DNA of 64,000 nt from Halobaculum marinum (GTDB taxonomy: Archaea; Halobacteriota; Halobacteria; Halobacteriales; Haloferacaceae): positions 868,001 through 932,000 of the forward strand of contig NZ_CP119989.1 in NCBI RefSeq assembly GCF_029338555.1, written 5' to 3'. This document shows positions 1 through 8,655 of the stretch, piece after piece. The translations under genes and the position numbers were made by a program. Under the pieces are notes generated by a model. It was not told where the DNA came from. It did not search any database and saw only the letters and a program-made list of their open reading frames with translations. Each line of letters opens with the position of its first letter. The first letter of the stretch is position 1.

Positions 1-968
1 ATCGAGTCGAACATCTCCTCGGGGTCGGGTCGCGGAACCGCCTCCGCGGTGTCGACGGCGTCGGCGAGTTCCTCGTTCGCCTCGGCAGTCGCCTCCTCGA
101 CGAAGTCGCCGTCGACGATTCCCTGGCCCTCGCACCACTCGGCGAAGCGGTCGACCGGGTCGCGCAGGCGCCACTCGGGCAGGTCCGGGTCGCCGTCGCG
201 GTACTGGCTGGGGTCGTCGGCGGTCGTGTGGGCGCCGCGGCGGTAGGTGAGCGCCTCCACGAGCACGGGGTCGCCGTCGCGGGCGCTCGCCAGCGCGTCC
301 TCGACGACTGCGCGCGTCGCCAGCGGGTCGTTGCCGTCGACCTGCACGCCGTCGATGCCGTAGGCGTCGGCCTTGATCGCGATGGACTCGCTGGCGGTCT
401 GGCGCTCGCGCGGGAGCGAGATGGCCCAGCCGTTGTTCTCACAGAAGAAGACGGTCGGCGCGTCGAACACGCCCGCGAAGTTCAGCCCCTCGTGGAAGTC
501 GCCCTCGCTGGTCGCACCGTCGCCGAAGCAGACGAGCGCGGCCCAGTCCTCGTCGGCGTAGTTCGCGGCCATCCCCGCACCGGCGGCGTGTGGGATCTGG
601 CTGGCGATGGGGACCGCCTGCGGGAACACGGGCACGTCGTGGTCGGAGTGGTACTCGGCGAAGCCGCGACGGAACAGGAGGATGTCGCTCATCGGGACGC
701 CGCGAGCGATCTGGAGGGCGTTCGAGCGGTAGGTGGGGAACAGGTGGTCGTCGTCGCGCATCGCGTGGGCGGCGCCGACCTGCGCAGCCTCCTGCCCCTC
801 GTACGGCGGGTAGCCGCTCATCCACCCGCGGCGTTGGAGGGCGAGCGCGCGCTCGTCGAAGCGTCGCGTTCGGATCACGTCCCGCAGCGCCGCCCGGGCG
901 TCTTCGGCGTCGAAGCGGGTGTCGTCGAGGTCCCGTTCTCCGACGATCCGCGTCACGTCGTCGCTCAT
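1..968 (-). CDS. pdhA: Pyruvate/2-oxoacid dehydrogenase E1 component, alpha subunit (3' end outside window)
   Basis: Thiamine-diphosphate-dependent E1 alpha subunit, which decarboxylates pyruvate or a branched-chain 2-oxoacid as part of a dehydrogenase complex with E1 beta, E2 and E3. The ATG is at 968 and the frame stays open to the window edge, so about 322 residues are visible. The TPP/Mg motif runs from GDG (residues 149-151) to the Asn pair near 178-179 (CENNGW). Other family signatures are the substrate/phosphorylation-loop-like stretch RRGAHTTADDPSQYR and the N-terminal GYPPYEGQEA. The E1 beta gene would be expected just beyond the left edge on the same strand. The exact 2-oxoacid substrate cannot be told from sequence; haloarchaea carry several such operons. 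Confidence 0.9.
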   Translation of the reverse strand, partial: MSDDVTRIVGERDLDDTRFDAEDARAALRDVIRTRRFDERALALQRRGWMSGYPPYEGQEAAQVGAAHAMRDDDHLFPTYRSNALQIARGVPMSDILLFRRGFAEYHSDHDVPVFPQAVPIASQIPHAAGAGMAANYADEDWAALVCFGDGATSEGDFHEGLNFAGVFDAPTVFFCENNGWAISLPRERQTASESIAIKADAYGIDGVQVDGNDPLATRAVVEDALASARDGDPVLVEALTYRRGAHTTADDPSQYRDGDPDLPEWRLRDPVDRFAEWCEGQGIVDGDFVEEATAEANEELADAVDTAEAVPRPDPEEMFDS

Positions 969-1128
969 AGCTCGCCACTCCCGCCGCATCCGGCATAAAT
1001 TGCGGCGGGACGCGCCCGCCGGTCGGCGCCCGCGGCAGTCGGTCCGCGTCACGCGCACTGCCGCGTCTCGCCCCGCCGGTGTGCCTCGCGCCCGACAGCG
1101 AAAAGAGCGCCCGTCCCCAAGCGTGGGT

Positions 1129-1443
1129 ATGGTCTCGGCCCTCGCGCTCGTGCTCACCCTCGTCGCGCTCGCGGTGAACACGCTCGTCGTCGCGGTGCTG
1201 TCGCGCTTCTTCCGCATCCGCCTGAAGACGCAGTGGGGGTGGGTCGTCTACACGCTCATGGTCTCGCCGGTCGTCTTACTGGTGCTCGGGCTGATTCAGG
1301 GGACCGTGATCCCACCGCTGTTCGAGGGTGCCGCGGGGCTGTTCCTCGCGGTGTTCGTCGCCGTCCCGCTCGCGCTCGGGTTCACCATCGACCTGCTGTA
1401 CGTTCCGCCGCCCGAGGAGTACGACCTGCCGGCGTCGGAGTAG
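1129..1443 (+). CDS. Small hydrophobic membrane protein, unknown function
   Basis: A 104-residue protein starting at the ATG at 1129, which follows the pattern of a short A-rich stretch then 'gggtATG' common at haloarchaeal starts. It shows three hydrophobic segments (about residues 2-25, 38-58 and 68-90), with Arg/Lys between segments 1 and 2 (RFFRIRLK) and an acidic C-terminal tail. The longer reading frame back to 919 overlaps the pdhA start and looks non-coding. No family recognised. It stands alone between two minus-strand genes, so it must have its own promoter. Confidence 0.7.
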   Translation: MVSALALVLTLVALAVNTLVVAVLSRFFRIRLKTQWGWVVYTLMVSPVVLLVLGLIQGTVIPPLFEGAAGLFLAVFVAVPLALGFTIDLLYVPPPEEYDLPASE

Positions 1444-1451
1444 GGGCCAGT

Positions 1452-2288
1452 CTATCGTGACTCGTTCACCCACGCCGGGCGGGTCACGGTCGTGTTGCCG
1501 ACGTCGACGACGCTCGCCTGCTCGACGACCGTCACGTTCCCGCCGGTCCGTTCTTCGACGTACCGTACACCGACAGCGCGAACCACGCCGTCTGGGTCGA
1601 CCCAATACGCCGCCCGTCTGTCGGCGCCAGTCGTCGTCAGGAGGTGAGCCGGCCCGAACGGCGTGTCGACCGCGCCACGGTACCGGAGCTCGCTGTCAGC
1701 GATCCGGTCGATCAGGTACCCGCCCCGACGGAACGTCTCCAGCATTTCGGGGGCGTTCAGCGGCTGTGTCGAGACTCTGGGTTCGCCCTCGTAGCTGTCC
1801 CTGCGCGCGTACTGGTCGGTCGCGTTGCGCCAGTAGACGACGCTCGCGGTGGCGTCGCCGCGGTCGGGCCAGTCGAAGACGAACCGACCTCGGGGCCAGT
1901 CAATGCGGGCGTGGTACTCCGTAGTGTTCGGTTCGCCCCCTCGCCAGCCGATCTCTCGAACGCTCCCCGTCACCGAGTGCGAGGTGTCGTTCAGGGCCGC
2001 GACGTGGGTACGGTACAACAGCGTCTCGTTCACCTCACTCTCAGGTGTCGACGCGTTGGGAGCGATCCCAGCCGGTACCGGCGGTTGGGTCGTCATCGGG
2101 CGGTCGTCGACAGTGTCGAACACGGAGCCGTCGGGTTCGGTCTGCGGGACCGGCGTCGGCGTCTGTTGGAGCGAGGGGTTGACCGTTCGTGTTGCGTCGT
2201 GCGGTTCCGCGACGCCGCCGCAGCCAGTCACGAGCACGAGCGCCACGCAAACGACCGCGAGAACTCGTCTTCGTCGGTGGAGGGACAC
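1452..2288 (-). CDS. Lipoprotein of a three-gene tandem family, copy 1
   Basis: 278 residues from a GTG at 2288. Charged N-terminus (HRRRR), hydrophobic core and lipobox VTGC at about residue 23 indicate a Sec-type, lipid-anchored extracellular protein. After the Cys comes a Thr/Pro-rich linker carrying RTVNPSLQQTPT. The folded part (about 80-278) is rich in beta-strand-like stretches with Tyr/Trp (RGRFVFDW, SELRYRGAV, AAYWVDPDGVVRAVGVRY) and ends in VGNTTVTRPAWV. The next two genes upstream encode the same architecture, so this is the last gene of a tandem triplication (18-bp gap to copy 2). A LolA/LppX-like lipid-binding fold is possible but is only an impression; function unknown. Confidence 0.8.
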   Translation of the reverse strand: MSLHRRRRVLAVVCVALVLVTGCGGVAEPHDATRTVNPSLQQTPTPVPQTEPDGSVFDTVDDRPMTTQPPVPAGIAPNASTPESEVNETLLYRTHVAALNDTSHSVTGSVREIGWRGGEPNTTEYHARIDWPRGRFVFDWPDRGDATASVVYWRNATDQYARRDSYEGEPRVSTQPLNAPEMLETFRRGGYLIDRIADSELRYRGAVDTPFGPAHLLTTTGADRRAAYWVDPDGVVRAVGVRYVEERTGGNVTVVEQASVVDVGNTTVTRPAWVNESR

Positions 2289-2306
2289 GCTTCGCCCTCC
2301 ACCCGC

Positions 2307-3212
2307 CTACGTGTAGGTATTTCGACCTGATTGGCCGGTGCCGATCTGTGCCGGTTCGCTCTCTCCGTCGGCCGTGTCCGGTTCACCACCGACGCTCCGG
2401 GTCGCGTCGACGACCCACGGCGGCGGCGTCGCCACGCTGCCGCCGACGCTCGACCGGAACTGCTCGGTGGTCGTCGCGACGACGGACCCGTTCTCGGTGT
2501 CGTACGTCGCCGTGAACTGGAGTTCGTACGACCGGACCACCCCCTCGGGGGTGACGTACGCGACGAGGCTGTAGTTCCGGTACGTGACTCGTCCGGTGCG
2601 GTTCAGTCGGTCGTGGTCCGCGCGGACGACGAACAACTCCTCGTCGTCGACGGTCGCGGTGCCGACGACCCGGGCGTCCGTGCCGACGACCGCGCCGAAC
2701 ACCGCCTCCTCGCCGCTGTCGTCCGTGCCGCCGATCGTGGGCGGTTGTCCCTGGATCCGCCGCACGGTCACGTCCCCCGCAGCGTTGACTGCTCGGGTGA
2801 CGGTGACGCTCCCGTTCGTCCAGAACTCGAAGGTGGGGAACGGCGAGACGAACTCGCCCGGGAGGCCGCCCGTCTCGTTCACCCGGTAGTGGACGCGCGG
2901 GCCGGCGGACTCGACGGCGATGTCGGTCGCCGAGAGGGTCGTCCCGTTTGCCGTGACGACGCGCTGTTCGATGTGGACCGTCGAGTTCACCCGGTCGAGC
3001 GCCCGGTCGTGGCGCCCCGCCAGCACGCGCGCGTCGACGCCGTCGGGACCGGTGCCCGGCGGGTACGTCTCGGTGACCGCCGGCGTCGCCGTGAACGTGG
3101 GCGTCTCCGCGAGCGCGGGATTGACCGTCCGAGACCCGTCGTCGCTGCCGGCGCCACACCCGGCTACGAGCACCGCGAGAACGAGCGCGGCGACGACGAG
3201 ACCTCGGTGCAC
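2307..3212 (-). CDS. Lipoprotein of a three-gene tandem family, copy 2
   Basis: I place the start at the GTG at 3212, which opens a signal sequence (VHRGLVVAAL...LVAGC, Cys about residue 18). The frame runs open to 3914, but that extension is antisense-like Arg-rich sequence overlapping copy 3. Result is 301 residues. Behind the lipobox is a short Ser/Asp/Gly spacer, then RTVNPALAETPT, a Thr/Pro linker, and a beta-rich domain with repeated Tyr/Arg strands (YRNYSLVAYVTPEGVVRSY). The C-terminus keeps the VGG...PPPWV ending of the family. It is 83 bp downstream of copy 3 and 18 bp upstream of copy 1, probably one operon. Function unknown. Confidence 0.78.
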   Translation of the reverse strand: MHRGLVVAALVLAVLVAGCGAGSDDGSRTVNPALAETPTFTATPAVTETYPPGTGPDGVDARVLAGRHDRALDRVNSTVHIEQRVVTANGTTLSATDIAVESAGPRVHYRVNETGGLPGEFVSPFPTFEFWTNGSVTVTRAVNAAGDVTVRRIQGQPPTIGGTDDSGEEAVFGAVVGTDARVVGTATVDDEELFVVRADHDRLNRTGRVTYRNYSLVAYVTPEGVVRSYELQFTATYDTENGSVVATTTEQFRSSVGGSVATPPPWVVDATRSVGGEPDTADGESEPAQIGTGQSGRNTYT

Positions 3213-3295
3213 ACCGACCGCACGGCGGCACGGGGGATAAGTCGGGGTGGCGGCGGTGGTCCGGCGTGGTGGTGCGCCACCAGTCCGCCGCGCGG

Positions 3296-4171
3296 TCAGT
3301 CGTCGTCCGCCGCGCCGGGCGTCGACCCGTCGCCGGGGTCGTCGACCGTGGCGTTCGCGAGCGCGCGGTCGACCCACTCGGGGCGGGGGACGGTCGTCGA
3401 CCCGACGTTGGTGGTCCGCAGCGACAGCGTCACCGACCCGGGTTCGTTGCCGAGGAACACCTCGTAGCGGAGCGACAGCGACCGGACCACGCCGCGCTCG
3501 TCGACTCGGGCCGACAGCCGCACCTGCCGGCGGTCCGGGAGCCCGGAACGCTCGATGCGCCCCTCTGCCGCTTCGATCAGCGTGACTGTGCCGTTCGGCG
3601 TCACCTCGACCCCGGCGTAGCTCGGCCGCGTGTCCACGGAGGCGGCGTACAGCCACGCGCCGCCGGTCGGGTCGAGGCCGGCCGGTCCGCCGGCGTCGCG
3701 CGGGCGACCGTCGAGGGTCACGTCGCCGCGCCAACTGACTCGCTTGCTCGCCGCGGCGGTGCCGTTGCGCCAGTGGGCGTTCGCGAGGCGGTTGTCGCCG
3801 CGGACGCGCTCGAACGTGTACAGCGACCGGTTCCCGTCGACGAGCACGCGCGCGCTGGAGCGTTCGACCTCGCCGTCGAGTCCGACCACCGTCCGGTTCA
3901 GCGAGACGGTCCACGACCCGTTCGCCAGCGCCGCGCGGTGCGCGTCGATCATCGCCTCGACGTCGACGCCCGCGGGCGAGACGCCAGCCGGGAACCCCCC
4001 GGTCGGGGTCGCGGTGGCCGTGGGCGTCTCTGCGAGCGCGGGGTTGACCGTCCGGGCGCCGCCGTCGCCGCCCCCGACGCCGAAGCTAGTACACCCGGCG
4101 AGGACGACGAGGACGACGAGCGCGACCGCTCCGTACCGTCGACTGGAGCGAGCCGACCCTCCGCGTGACAT
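3296..4171 (-). CDS. Lipoprotein of a three-gene tandem family, copy 3
   Basis: 291 residues from ATG 4171. N-terminus with Arg residues, hydrophobic stretch and lipobox VLAGC (Cys about residue 27), then a Gly-rich spacer and RTVNPALAETPT. The mature domain matches copies 1 and 2 in order: an N-terminal helix-like segment (AMIDAHRAAL), strands with ...NRSLYTFERV, a mid-domain SGLPDRRQVRLSARVDERGVVRSLSLRYE, and the family end VGSTTVPRPEWV. First gene of the presumed three-gene operon; thymidylate kinase lies 81 bp upstream on the same strand. Likely exported and anchored to the outer face of the membrane; role unknown. Confidence 0.8.
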   Translation of the reverse strand: MSRGGSARSSRRYGAVALVVLVVLAGCTSFGVGGGDGGARTVNPALAETPTATATPTGGFPAGVSPAGVDVEAMIDAHRAALANGSWTVSLNRTVVGLDGEVERSSARVLVDGNRSLYTFERVRGDNRLANAHWRNGTAAASKRVSWRGDVTLDGRPRDAGGPAGLDPTGGAWLYAASVDTRPSYAGVEVTPNGTVTLIEAAEGRIERSGLPDRRQVRLSARVDERGVVRSLSLRYEVFLGNEPGSVTLSLRTTNVGSTTVPRPEWVDRALANATVDDPGDGSTPGAADDD

Positions 4172-4252
4172 ACGATCCCGTCGGACCGGCAGGGCAAAAG
4201 CGAGACGGGCGGGTCGGGCGAGCGGGCGGGGCGGTCGGCAGCGAGCGACGGA

Positions 4253-4864
4253 TCAGTCGTCGGCGTCGTCGCCGTGGAACGCGTCGATCAGTCGCTCGAC
4301 GGTGTCCTCGACGGCGTCGATCACTTCCTCGGGCGAGCGGGAGGCGTCGACCCGGACGAACCGCTCGGGTTCGGCGTCGATGAGGCGTTCGTAGTTCGAC
4401 TGCACCTCTGCGAGGAACGAGACGCGCTCGAACTTGTCGGTCGCCCCCGCGCGGGCGGCGGCGGTCTCGGGGTCCACGTCGAGGTAGATGGTCGCGTCCG
4501 GTTCGCGGGTGAACGCGCCGTGGATGCCGCGGACGTACTCCAACGGACGGCGAATCTCCGTGTCGGCGAGGCTGGCCGCCTGGTAGGCGTACCGCGAGTC
4601 GGTGTAGCGGTCAGAGATCACGACGTCGCCGTCGGCGAGGGCGGGGCGGACCACCCGCGAGAGGTGGTCGGCGTGGTCGGCCGTGAACAGGAACAGGTCT
4701 GAGAGGGGGTCGGTGTCGTCGTCGCCGAGCGAGCGGCGGACGGCCTCACCGTACCACGTGTCGGTCGGCTCGTGCGTGAACGTCGCGTCGGGGTAGGTGG
4801 CCTGGAGCGCCTCCCACGCGGTCGTCTTCCCGCTCCCGTCGAGCCCTTCGAGCGTGAGGAGCAT
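4253..4864 (-). CDS. tmk: Thymidylate (dTMP) kinase
   Basis: Phosphorylates dTMP to dTDP with ATP in the cytoplasm, a step in dTTP synthesis. 203 residues from ATG 4864, the normal length for the family. The P-loop GLDGSGKTT lies at residues 7-15; [11 protein letters not shown] is the DR[YH] signature that binds the nucleotide and lid region; HEPTDTWYG matches the N-terminal dTMP-contact region. Alone in transcription direction with the lipoproteins downstream. Confidence 0.95.
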   Translation of the reverse strand: MLLTLEGLDGSGKTTAWEALQATYPDATFTHEPTDTWYGEAVRRSLGDDDTDPLSDLFLFTADHADHLSRVVRPALADGDVVISDRYTDSRYAYQAASLADTEIRRPLEYVRGIHGAFTREPDATIYLDVDPETAAARAGATDKFERVSFLAEVQSNYERLIDAEPERFVRVDASRSPEEVIDAVEDTVERLIDAFHGDDADD

Positions 4865-4924
4865 CGTGTCTACCGTCGGTGGTCGGGCCGGGGGCTTACC
4901 GCTTGCGTGTCCGGGCGGTGCGGC

Positions 4925-5227
4925 TCACGGATCGCCGCCGGCTCCACGCTGTGTCGCGTACAGCGAGTAGCCGATTACGGCGAACCCGGTGGTTGTCAGG
5001 GCGTTCTCGACGACGAGAGCCGTCGACGTGTCCAACAGCAACGACTGATCGGCAACGCCCGCGAGTAGCGAGCCGAACGTCGCGATCCCGAAGCCGATCG
5101 CGAGGTACGTCAGGCCCGCCCACCCCGTCTTCCGGGCGGCGCGGGCGGCGGTGTAGGTGACGAACCCACCGATGACGAGCGTGAGCGTCTTGAACACGAT
5201 GACGAGTGGTGGGACGGTCGCGCTCAC
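4925..5227 (-). CDS. Small membrane protein coupled to the upstream wHTH regulator
   Basis: 100 residues with a GTG start whose bases overlap the stop of the upstream regulator (GTGA, 5224-5227), so the two are translationally coupled. Three hydrophobic segments (about 7-27, 37-60, 70-92) with short loops containing ARAARKTG. This is a recurrent haloarchaeal pairing: a winged-helix regulator followed by a small three-helix membrane protein (I believe the family catalogued as DUF7521, not verified). The arrangement suggests the membrane protein senses or modulates the regulator, but that is inference. Confidence 0.75.
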   Translation of the reverse strand: MSATVPPLVIVFKTLTLVIGGFVTYTAARAARKTGWAGLTYLAIGFGIATFGSLLAGVADQSLLLDTSTALVVENALTTTGFAVIGYSLYATQRGAGGDP

Positions 5228-5592
5228 ACTTCCTCACTGATGCGCGACCAGAGGCGCGCGAGGTGTTCGTCCGCACCCGGGGACTCCTGTCGCAACTCGA
5301 ACTCGAACCCGCCCTCCGTCTCCCCGTCGAGCAGCACCAACACGCCCGTTGCCGTCCGCTCGTACGTCTTCTCGTGGTGCCCGTCGGTGCGGATACTCGT
5401 CCCGGTGCTGGCGAGGCCGGCGTCGGAGAGCGCCTCCAACTTCCGGTAGGCACTCGTTCGCGGTAGATCGCAGCGGTCGGCGACTTCGGCGGCACTGCGG
5501 GGCGTTTCCAGTATCGTCAGGATCTCCCGACACTCGGGATCGGCGAGGGTCTCGAGTACCGACTGGAGATCCGTGGAGGGCGTATCGGTCAT
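5224..5592 (-). CDS. Winged-helix (ArsR/MarR-like) transcriptional regulator
   Basis: I choose ATG 5592 (MTDTPSTDLQ...), giving 122 residues; the open frame reaches 5691 but the extension is Pro/Gly-rich with no domain. The helix-turn-helix spans about residues 10-60: LADPECREILTILETPRSAAEVADRC, then the recognition helix LPRTSAYRKLEAL, followed by the wing GLASTGTSIR...KTYERT. The C-terminal part (about 85-122) is acidic. It cotranscribes with the membrane protein overlapping its stop. DNA-binding is supported by sequence; targets unknown. Confidence 0.85.
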   Translation of the reverse strand: MTDTPSTDLQSVLETLADPECREILTILETPRSAAEVADRCDLPRTSAYRKLEALSDAGLASTGTSIRTDGHHEKTYERTATGVLVLLDGETEGGFEFELRQESPGADEHLARLWSRISEEV

Positions 5593-5796
5593 GACTGTCG
5601 GAGGGGTGTGGCCCGGCGTCGCCCCGAGACGGTGTCCGGGCGAGAGCGTCGGGGCCGCGTACATCGTTCGCTGTCTGGCGAGGGCATCCACTACGATGAG
5701 TTAAATCCGGCGACACGATAGACGCCCCCACTGCGTTTCAGGATCTGGAACGCATCACGGGGTATCGTCACGACGGCGCACCGACGTCGAGCCGTG

Positions 5797-6693
5797 ATGT
5801 CACGGTCCCCCAGCCGCAGACGACTGCTGAGACGTGCCGCCCTCGTAGGAGCCGTCGGACTCGCCGGTTGTGTCTCCGCCGCTGACCCGGGCGACGAGCC
5901 GGACGGAACCGACGACGGCGGGCCGGCGACGACCGCCGCGACCGCGAGCACCGACCCGACCGAGGCGCCCGCCGACGAGCCCCTCAAAGAGTGGCTCGCG
6001 GGGGCGAACGGGTACGACGGCGAGATCGTCCGTCAGGCACCGCGTTCGACCCCGACGGTCGCCGTGGGCGAACACACCGACGACGGCCTCGCGTTCGTCC
6101 AGCCGGCGATCGAGGTCGCGCCGGGGACGGCCGTCCGGTGGAACTGGACGGGCCATGGCGGTCAACACAACGTCGTCGCGCTCGACGGCACGTTCGACAG
6201 CGGACGCACCAACGCCCAGCACGGCACGCAGTACCACTACATCTTCACGGAGCCGGGCGTCCACCGCTACGTCTCCGAGCCGGACCGCGAGGACGGGATG
6301 CGCGGCGTCGTCGTGGTCGCGGAGCCGCCGTCGTCCGGCAACGAGAAACTCGACGAGTGGGTCGTCGCCTCCGGCAACTTCGACGGCACGATCGTCGACC
6401 GGACCGGCACGGAGGTCGCCACCGTCTCCGTCGGCGTCGCGGGCAACGGCGGTAGCTTCGCCTTCGGCCCCCCGGCACTCCGCATCGACGCTGGGACGAC
6501 CGTCGAGTGGAGGTGGGTCGAAGAGAGCGGGCCGCACAACGTCGTCTTCGAAGCGATCGACGCGGGATCCGCAACCGTGTTCACCGACCCCGGAGTCCAC
6601 GTTGCGCACACCTTCGAGACGCCCGGTACGTACCTGTACTCGTGCGAGCCCCACGAGTCACTCGGGATGCGTGGTGCGGTCGTCGTCGAGTAG
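5797..6693 (+). CDS. Two-domain halocyanin-like cupredoxin lipoprotein; first copper site degenerate
   Basis: 298 residues from ATG 5797 (a GTG lies directly before it). SRRRLLRRAAL plus lipobox LAGC (Cys25) indicates Tat export and lipid anchoring outside the cell. A Thr/Pro/Asp-rich linker (about 26-62) leads to two tandem cupredoxin domains (about 63-175 and 182-298). Domain 2 has the full type-1 copper ligand set: His247 (GPHNVV), Cys283, His286 and Met291 (YSCEPHESLGM). In the aligned part of domain 1 (His124, then YVSEPDREDGM) the Cys is Ser160 and the second His is Asp163; only His124 and Met168 remain. So one redox copper centre is predicted. Halocyanins act as membrane-bound mobile electron carriers; the partner here is unknown. 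Confidence 0.9.
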   Translation: MSRSPSRRRLLRRAALVGAVGLAGCVSAADPGDEPDGTDDGGPATTAATASTDPTEAPADEPLKEWLAGANGYDGEIVRQAPRSTPTVAVGEHTDDGLAFVQPAIEVAPGTAVRWNWTGHGGQHNVVALDGTFDSGRTNAQHGTQYHYIFTEPGVHRYVSEPDREDGMRGVVVVAEPPSSGNEKLDEWVVASGNFDGTIVDRTGTEVATVSVGVAGNGGSFAFGPPALRIDAGTTVEWRWVEESGPHNVVFEAIDAGSATVFTDPGVHVAHTFETPGTYLYSCEPHESLGMRGAVVVE

Positions 6694-6738
6694 CCGACCG
6701 GCTCGGTCGGAGCTCTCGTTCCTCGTAGCTGCGCCAGC

Positions 6739-8328
6739 TCACGTCTCGACGACGAACCGCGCGCCGCCGAGTCGCTCGCCGTCTTCGACGCGGACGGTCC
6801 AGCCGTGCGCCTCGGCGACGCGTGCGACGATGCCGAGGCCGAGGCCGGTCCCGTCGGCGCCCGAGTAGCCGACGCGGAACACCGCCCCGCGCTCGTCGTC
6901 CGGCACGCCCGGGCCGTCGTCTTCGACGGCGAACCCGGTCTCGGTGCCGGTCACCAGCACGCGCGGCGCGTCGCCGGCGTGATCGACGGCGTTGGCGAAC
7001 ACGTTCTCGAACAGTTGGGCGAACAGGCTCGGGTCCGCCTCCACCGTGCGGTCGGCCTCGACGAGCAGTTCCGCGTCGCCCGTCTCGACGGCCTCCCACG
7101 CGGTCGTCGCCGTCTCACACACCGACAGCGGCTCCGTCTCGTCCACCTCCTGTCCGACGGCGAGCGCGCGGGCGTTCTCGATGATGTCGGCGACGCGTTC
7201 GAGCGCCTCGCTGGCGGTCTCCAGGTCCGCGGCCACGTCGTCGTCCCCGGCCTGTACTTTGTCGCGTGCGAAGTCGACGCGTCCCTGCGCGACGTTGAGC
7301 GGGTTGCGCAGGTCGTGGGAGACGACGTTCGCGAACTCCTCGAGGCGCTCGTCTTGCGCGGCGATGGTCGACGCCTGTTCGCGCAGGCGGACGGCTCGCT
7401 CGGCTCGGTCGAGCGCCGCGGCGGTGTTGTCGGCGAGCACGCGGGCCAACTCACGGCGACGACCGTCGAGGCGCATCCCCTCGGGGAGCGCGACCGACAG
7501 CGTCCCGTGGTCGCCGAGTGGGTACACTGCCGTCACGCCGAGTGCACTCGCGGTCGAGTCATCGCCCTCGCCGTCTCGGATCTCCGGCGTTCCGCGCGCC
7601 AACACCTCGCGGGCGACCCGCTCGGCGGCCTCGTCGCCGCCGACGCCGACGTCCTGGGCGGCGGCGTCGGAGACGGCCACGAGCGGGAGTGTGTCACACT
7701 CCACGTCGCGGAGACGCGCGCCGCTGTACGGGACGCCGAGGACCGCTTCGGTCGCGTCGACGGCCTCGGCGACGATTTCCTCCGGATCGTCGGCGGCTTG
7801 CATCGCCCGCGTGGCGTCGTGGAGGCCGTGGAGGCCGCGACGGTCGGCCGCCGCCTCCAGCGCCGCCGTCACGTCGGACGCGAGCGTCTCGAGGAGGTAG
7901 ACGGTCCGCTCGTCGAACCCATCCTCGTCGAGCGTCGCGACCGTCGCGACGCCGTGGGTGCCAAGCGGGATGTACAGCGCGTGTTCGACGGGGTCGGCGC
8001 CGGTGCCGGATGTCGCCCCAGCGACAGACACCGACGCGCCGTCGACGTAGGCGCGCCACGCGGGGCTGTCGTCGTCGCCCCGGCGGTGTTCGCTCCACTC
8101 GTCGAGGTACGGCTCTGCGGCGTCCGTCGCGGCGAACACGCCCAGGGCGTCGCGGCGGGGGTCGTAGCCACGGACCGCGGCCAACGCGACGCCGAGGTCC
8201 GACGAACAGGTGTCGACGAACTCCTCGGCGACGGTGGTGGTGTCGTCCGCCAGCGCCATCCGCCGGCTTGCTCGCCGAATCGCGAGCAGGTCGGCGTCCA
8301 CGGTTCGGGGAGATGGCGGACGAGGCAT
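6739..8328 (-). CDS. GAF-domain sensor histidine kinase
   Basis: 529 residues, ATG 8328, no membrane segment, so cytoplasmic. Two GAF-like modules fill about residues 15-165 and 168-310 (ALYIPLGTHGVATVATL; VTAVYPLGDHGTLSVAL). A coiled linker leads to the HisKA dimerisation helix with the phospho-acceptor His338 in VVSHDLRNPLN. The ATPase domain has the N box (LFENVFANAVDHAG, about 438-452), G1 (DDGPGVP) and G2 (GTGLGLGIV, about 493-501). No receiver domain is attached and no response-regulator gene is adjacent. It is convergent with the halocyanin gene. Signal unknown; a small redox or ligand input through GAF is typical for the family. Confidence 0.9.
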   Translation of the reverse strand: MPRPPSPRTVDADLLAIRRASRRMALADDTTTVAEEFVDTCSSDLGVALAAVRGYDPRRDALGVFAATDAAEPYLDEWSEHRRGDDDSPAWRAYVDGASVSVAGATSGTGADPVEHALYIPLGTHGVATVATLDEDGFDERTVYLLETLASDVTAALEAAADRRGLHGLHDATRAMQAADDPEEIVAEAVDATEAVLGVPYSGARLRDVECDTLPLVAVSDAAAQDVGVGGDEAAERVAREVLARGTPEIRDGEGDDSTASALGVTAVYPLGDHGTLSVALPEGMRLDGRRRELARVLADNTAAALDRAERAVRLREQASTIAAQDERLEEFANVVSHDLRNPLNVAQGRVDFARDKVQAGDDDVAADLETASEALERVADIIENARALAVGQEVDETEPLSVCETATTAWEAVETGDAELLVEADRTVEADPSLFAQLFENVFANAVDHAGDAPRVLVTGTETGFAVEDDGPGVPDDERGAVFRVGYSGADGTGLGLGIVARVAEAHGWTVRVEDGERLGGARFVVET

Positions 8329-8439
8329 TGGCTGTGAGAATGCGGCTCACACGAATAAGTACGTCCCCTCGTGTTCCGCCGTCGTCGTGTCTCTCGCTGC
8401 GCACGTCGCGGACGCCGACCCCGGTCGGCTCGCGCCGTG

Positions 8440-8655
8440 TTACACGACGAACGTCGTGACGAACAGGAACACGCCGGCGGCGAGCGCGGTGATCAGCGCC
8501 ACCTTCCACGCGATGCTGAGCACCACACGCCCGACGGTCAACACGACGAGGAACGCCACGAGCGCGAGGAACACCTTCCCCACCGTCGTGTCGAGGGGGG
8601 CAGGGAGTTGGAGGAGTGCGGTCGATGCGACGGCGGCCACGGCGTGTGCGTCCAT
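8440..8655 (-). CDS. Small two-helix membrane protein, unknown
   Basis: 71 residues starting at ATG 8655, the last plausible start before an almost continuous hydrophobic protein. Two transmembrane segments (about 25-45 and 47-70) with a single Arg between them and a short amphipathic N-terminus (AVASTALLQLPAPLD). The open frame extends to 8856, but that part lies in an intergenic region with palindromes. Sits divergently from nrdJ and shares its 0.4-kb upstream region. No family recognised. Confidence 0.6.
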   Translation of the reverse strand: MDAHAVAAVASTALLQLPAPLDTTVGKVFLALVAFLVVLTVGRVVLSIAWKVALITALAAGVFLFVTTFVV

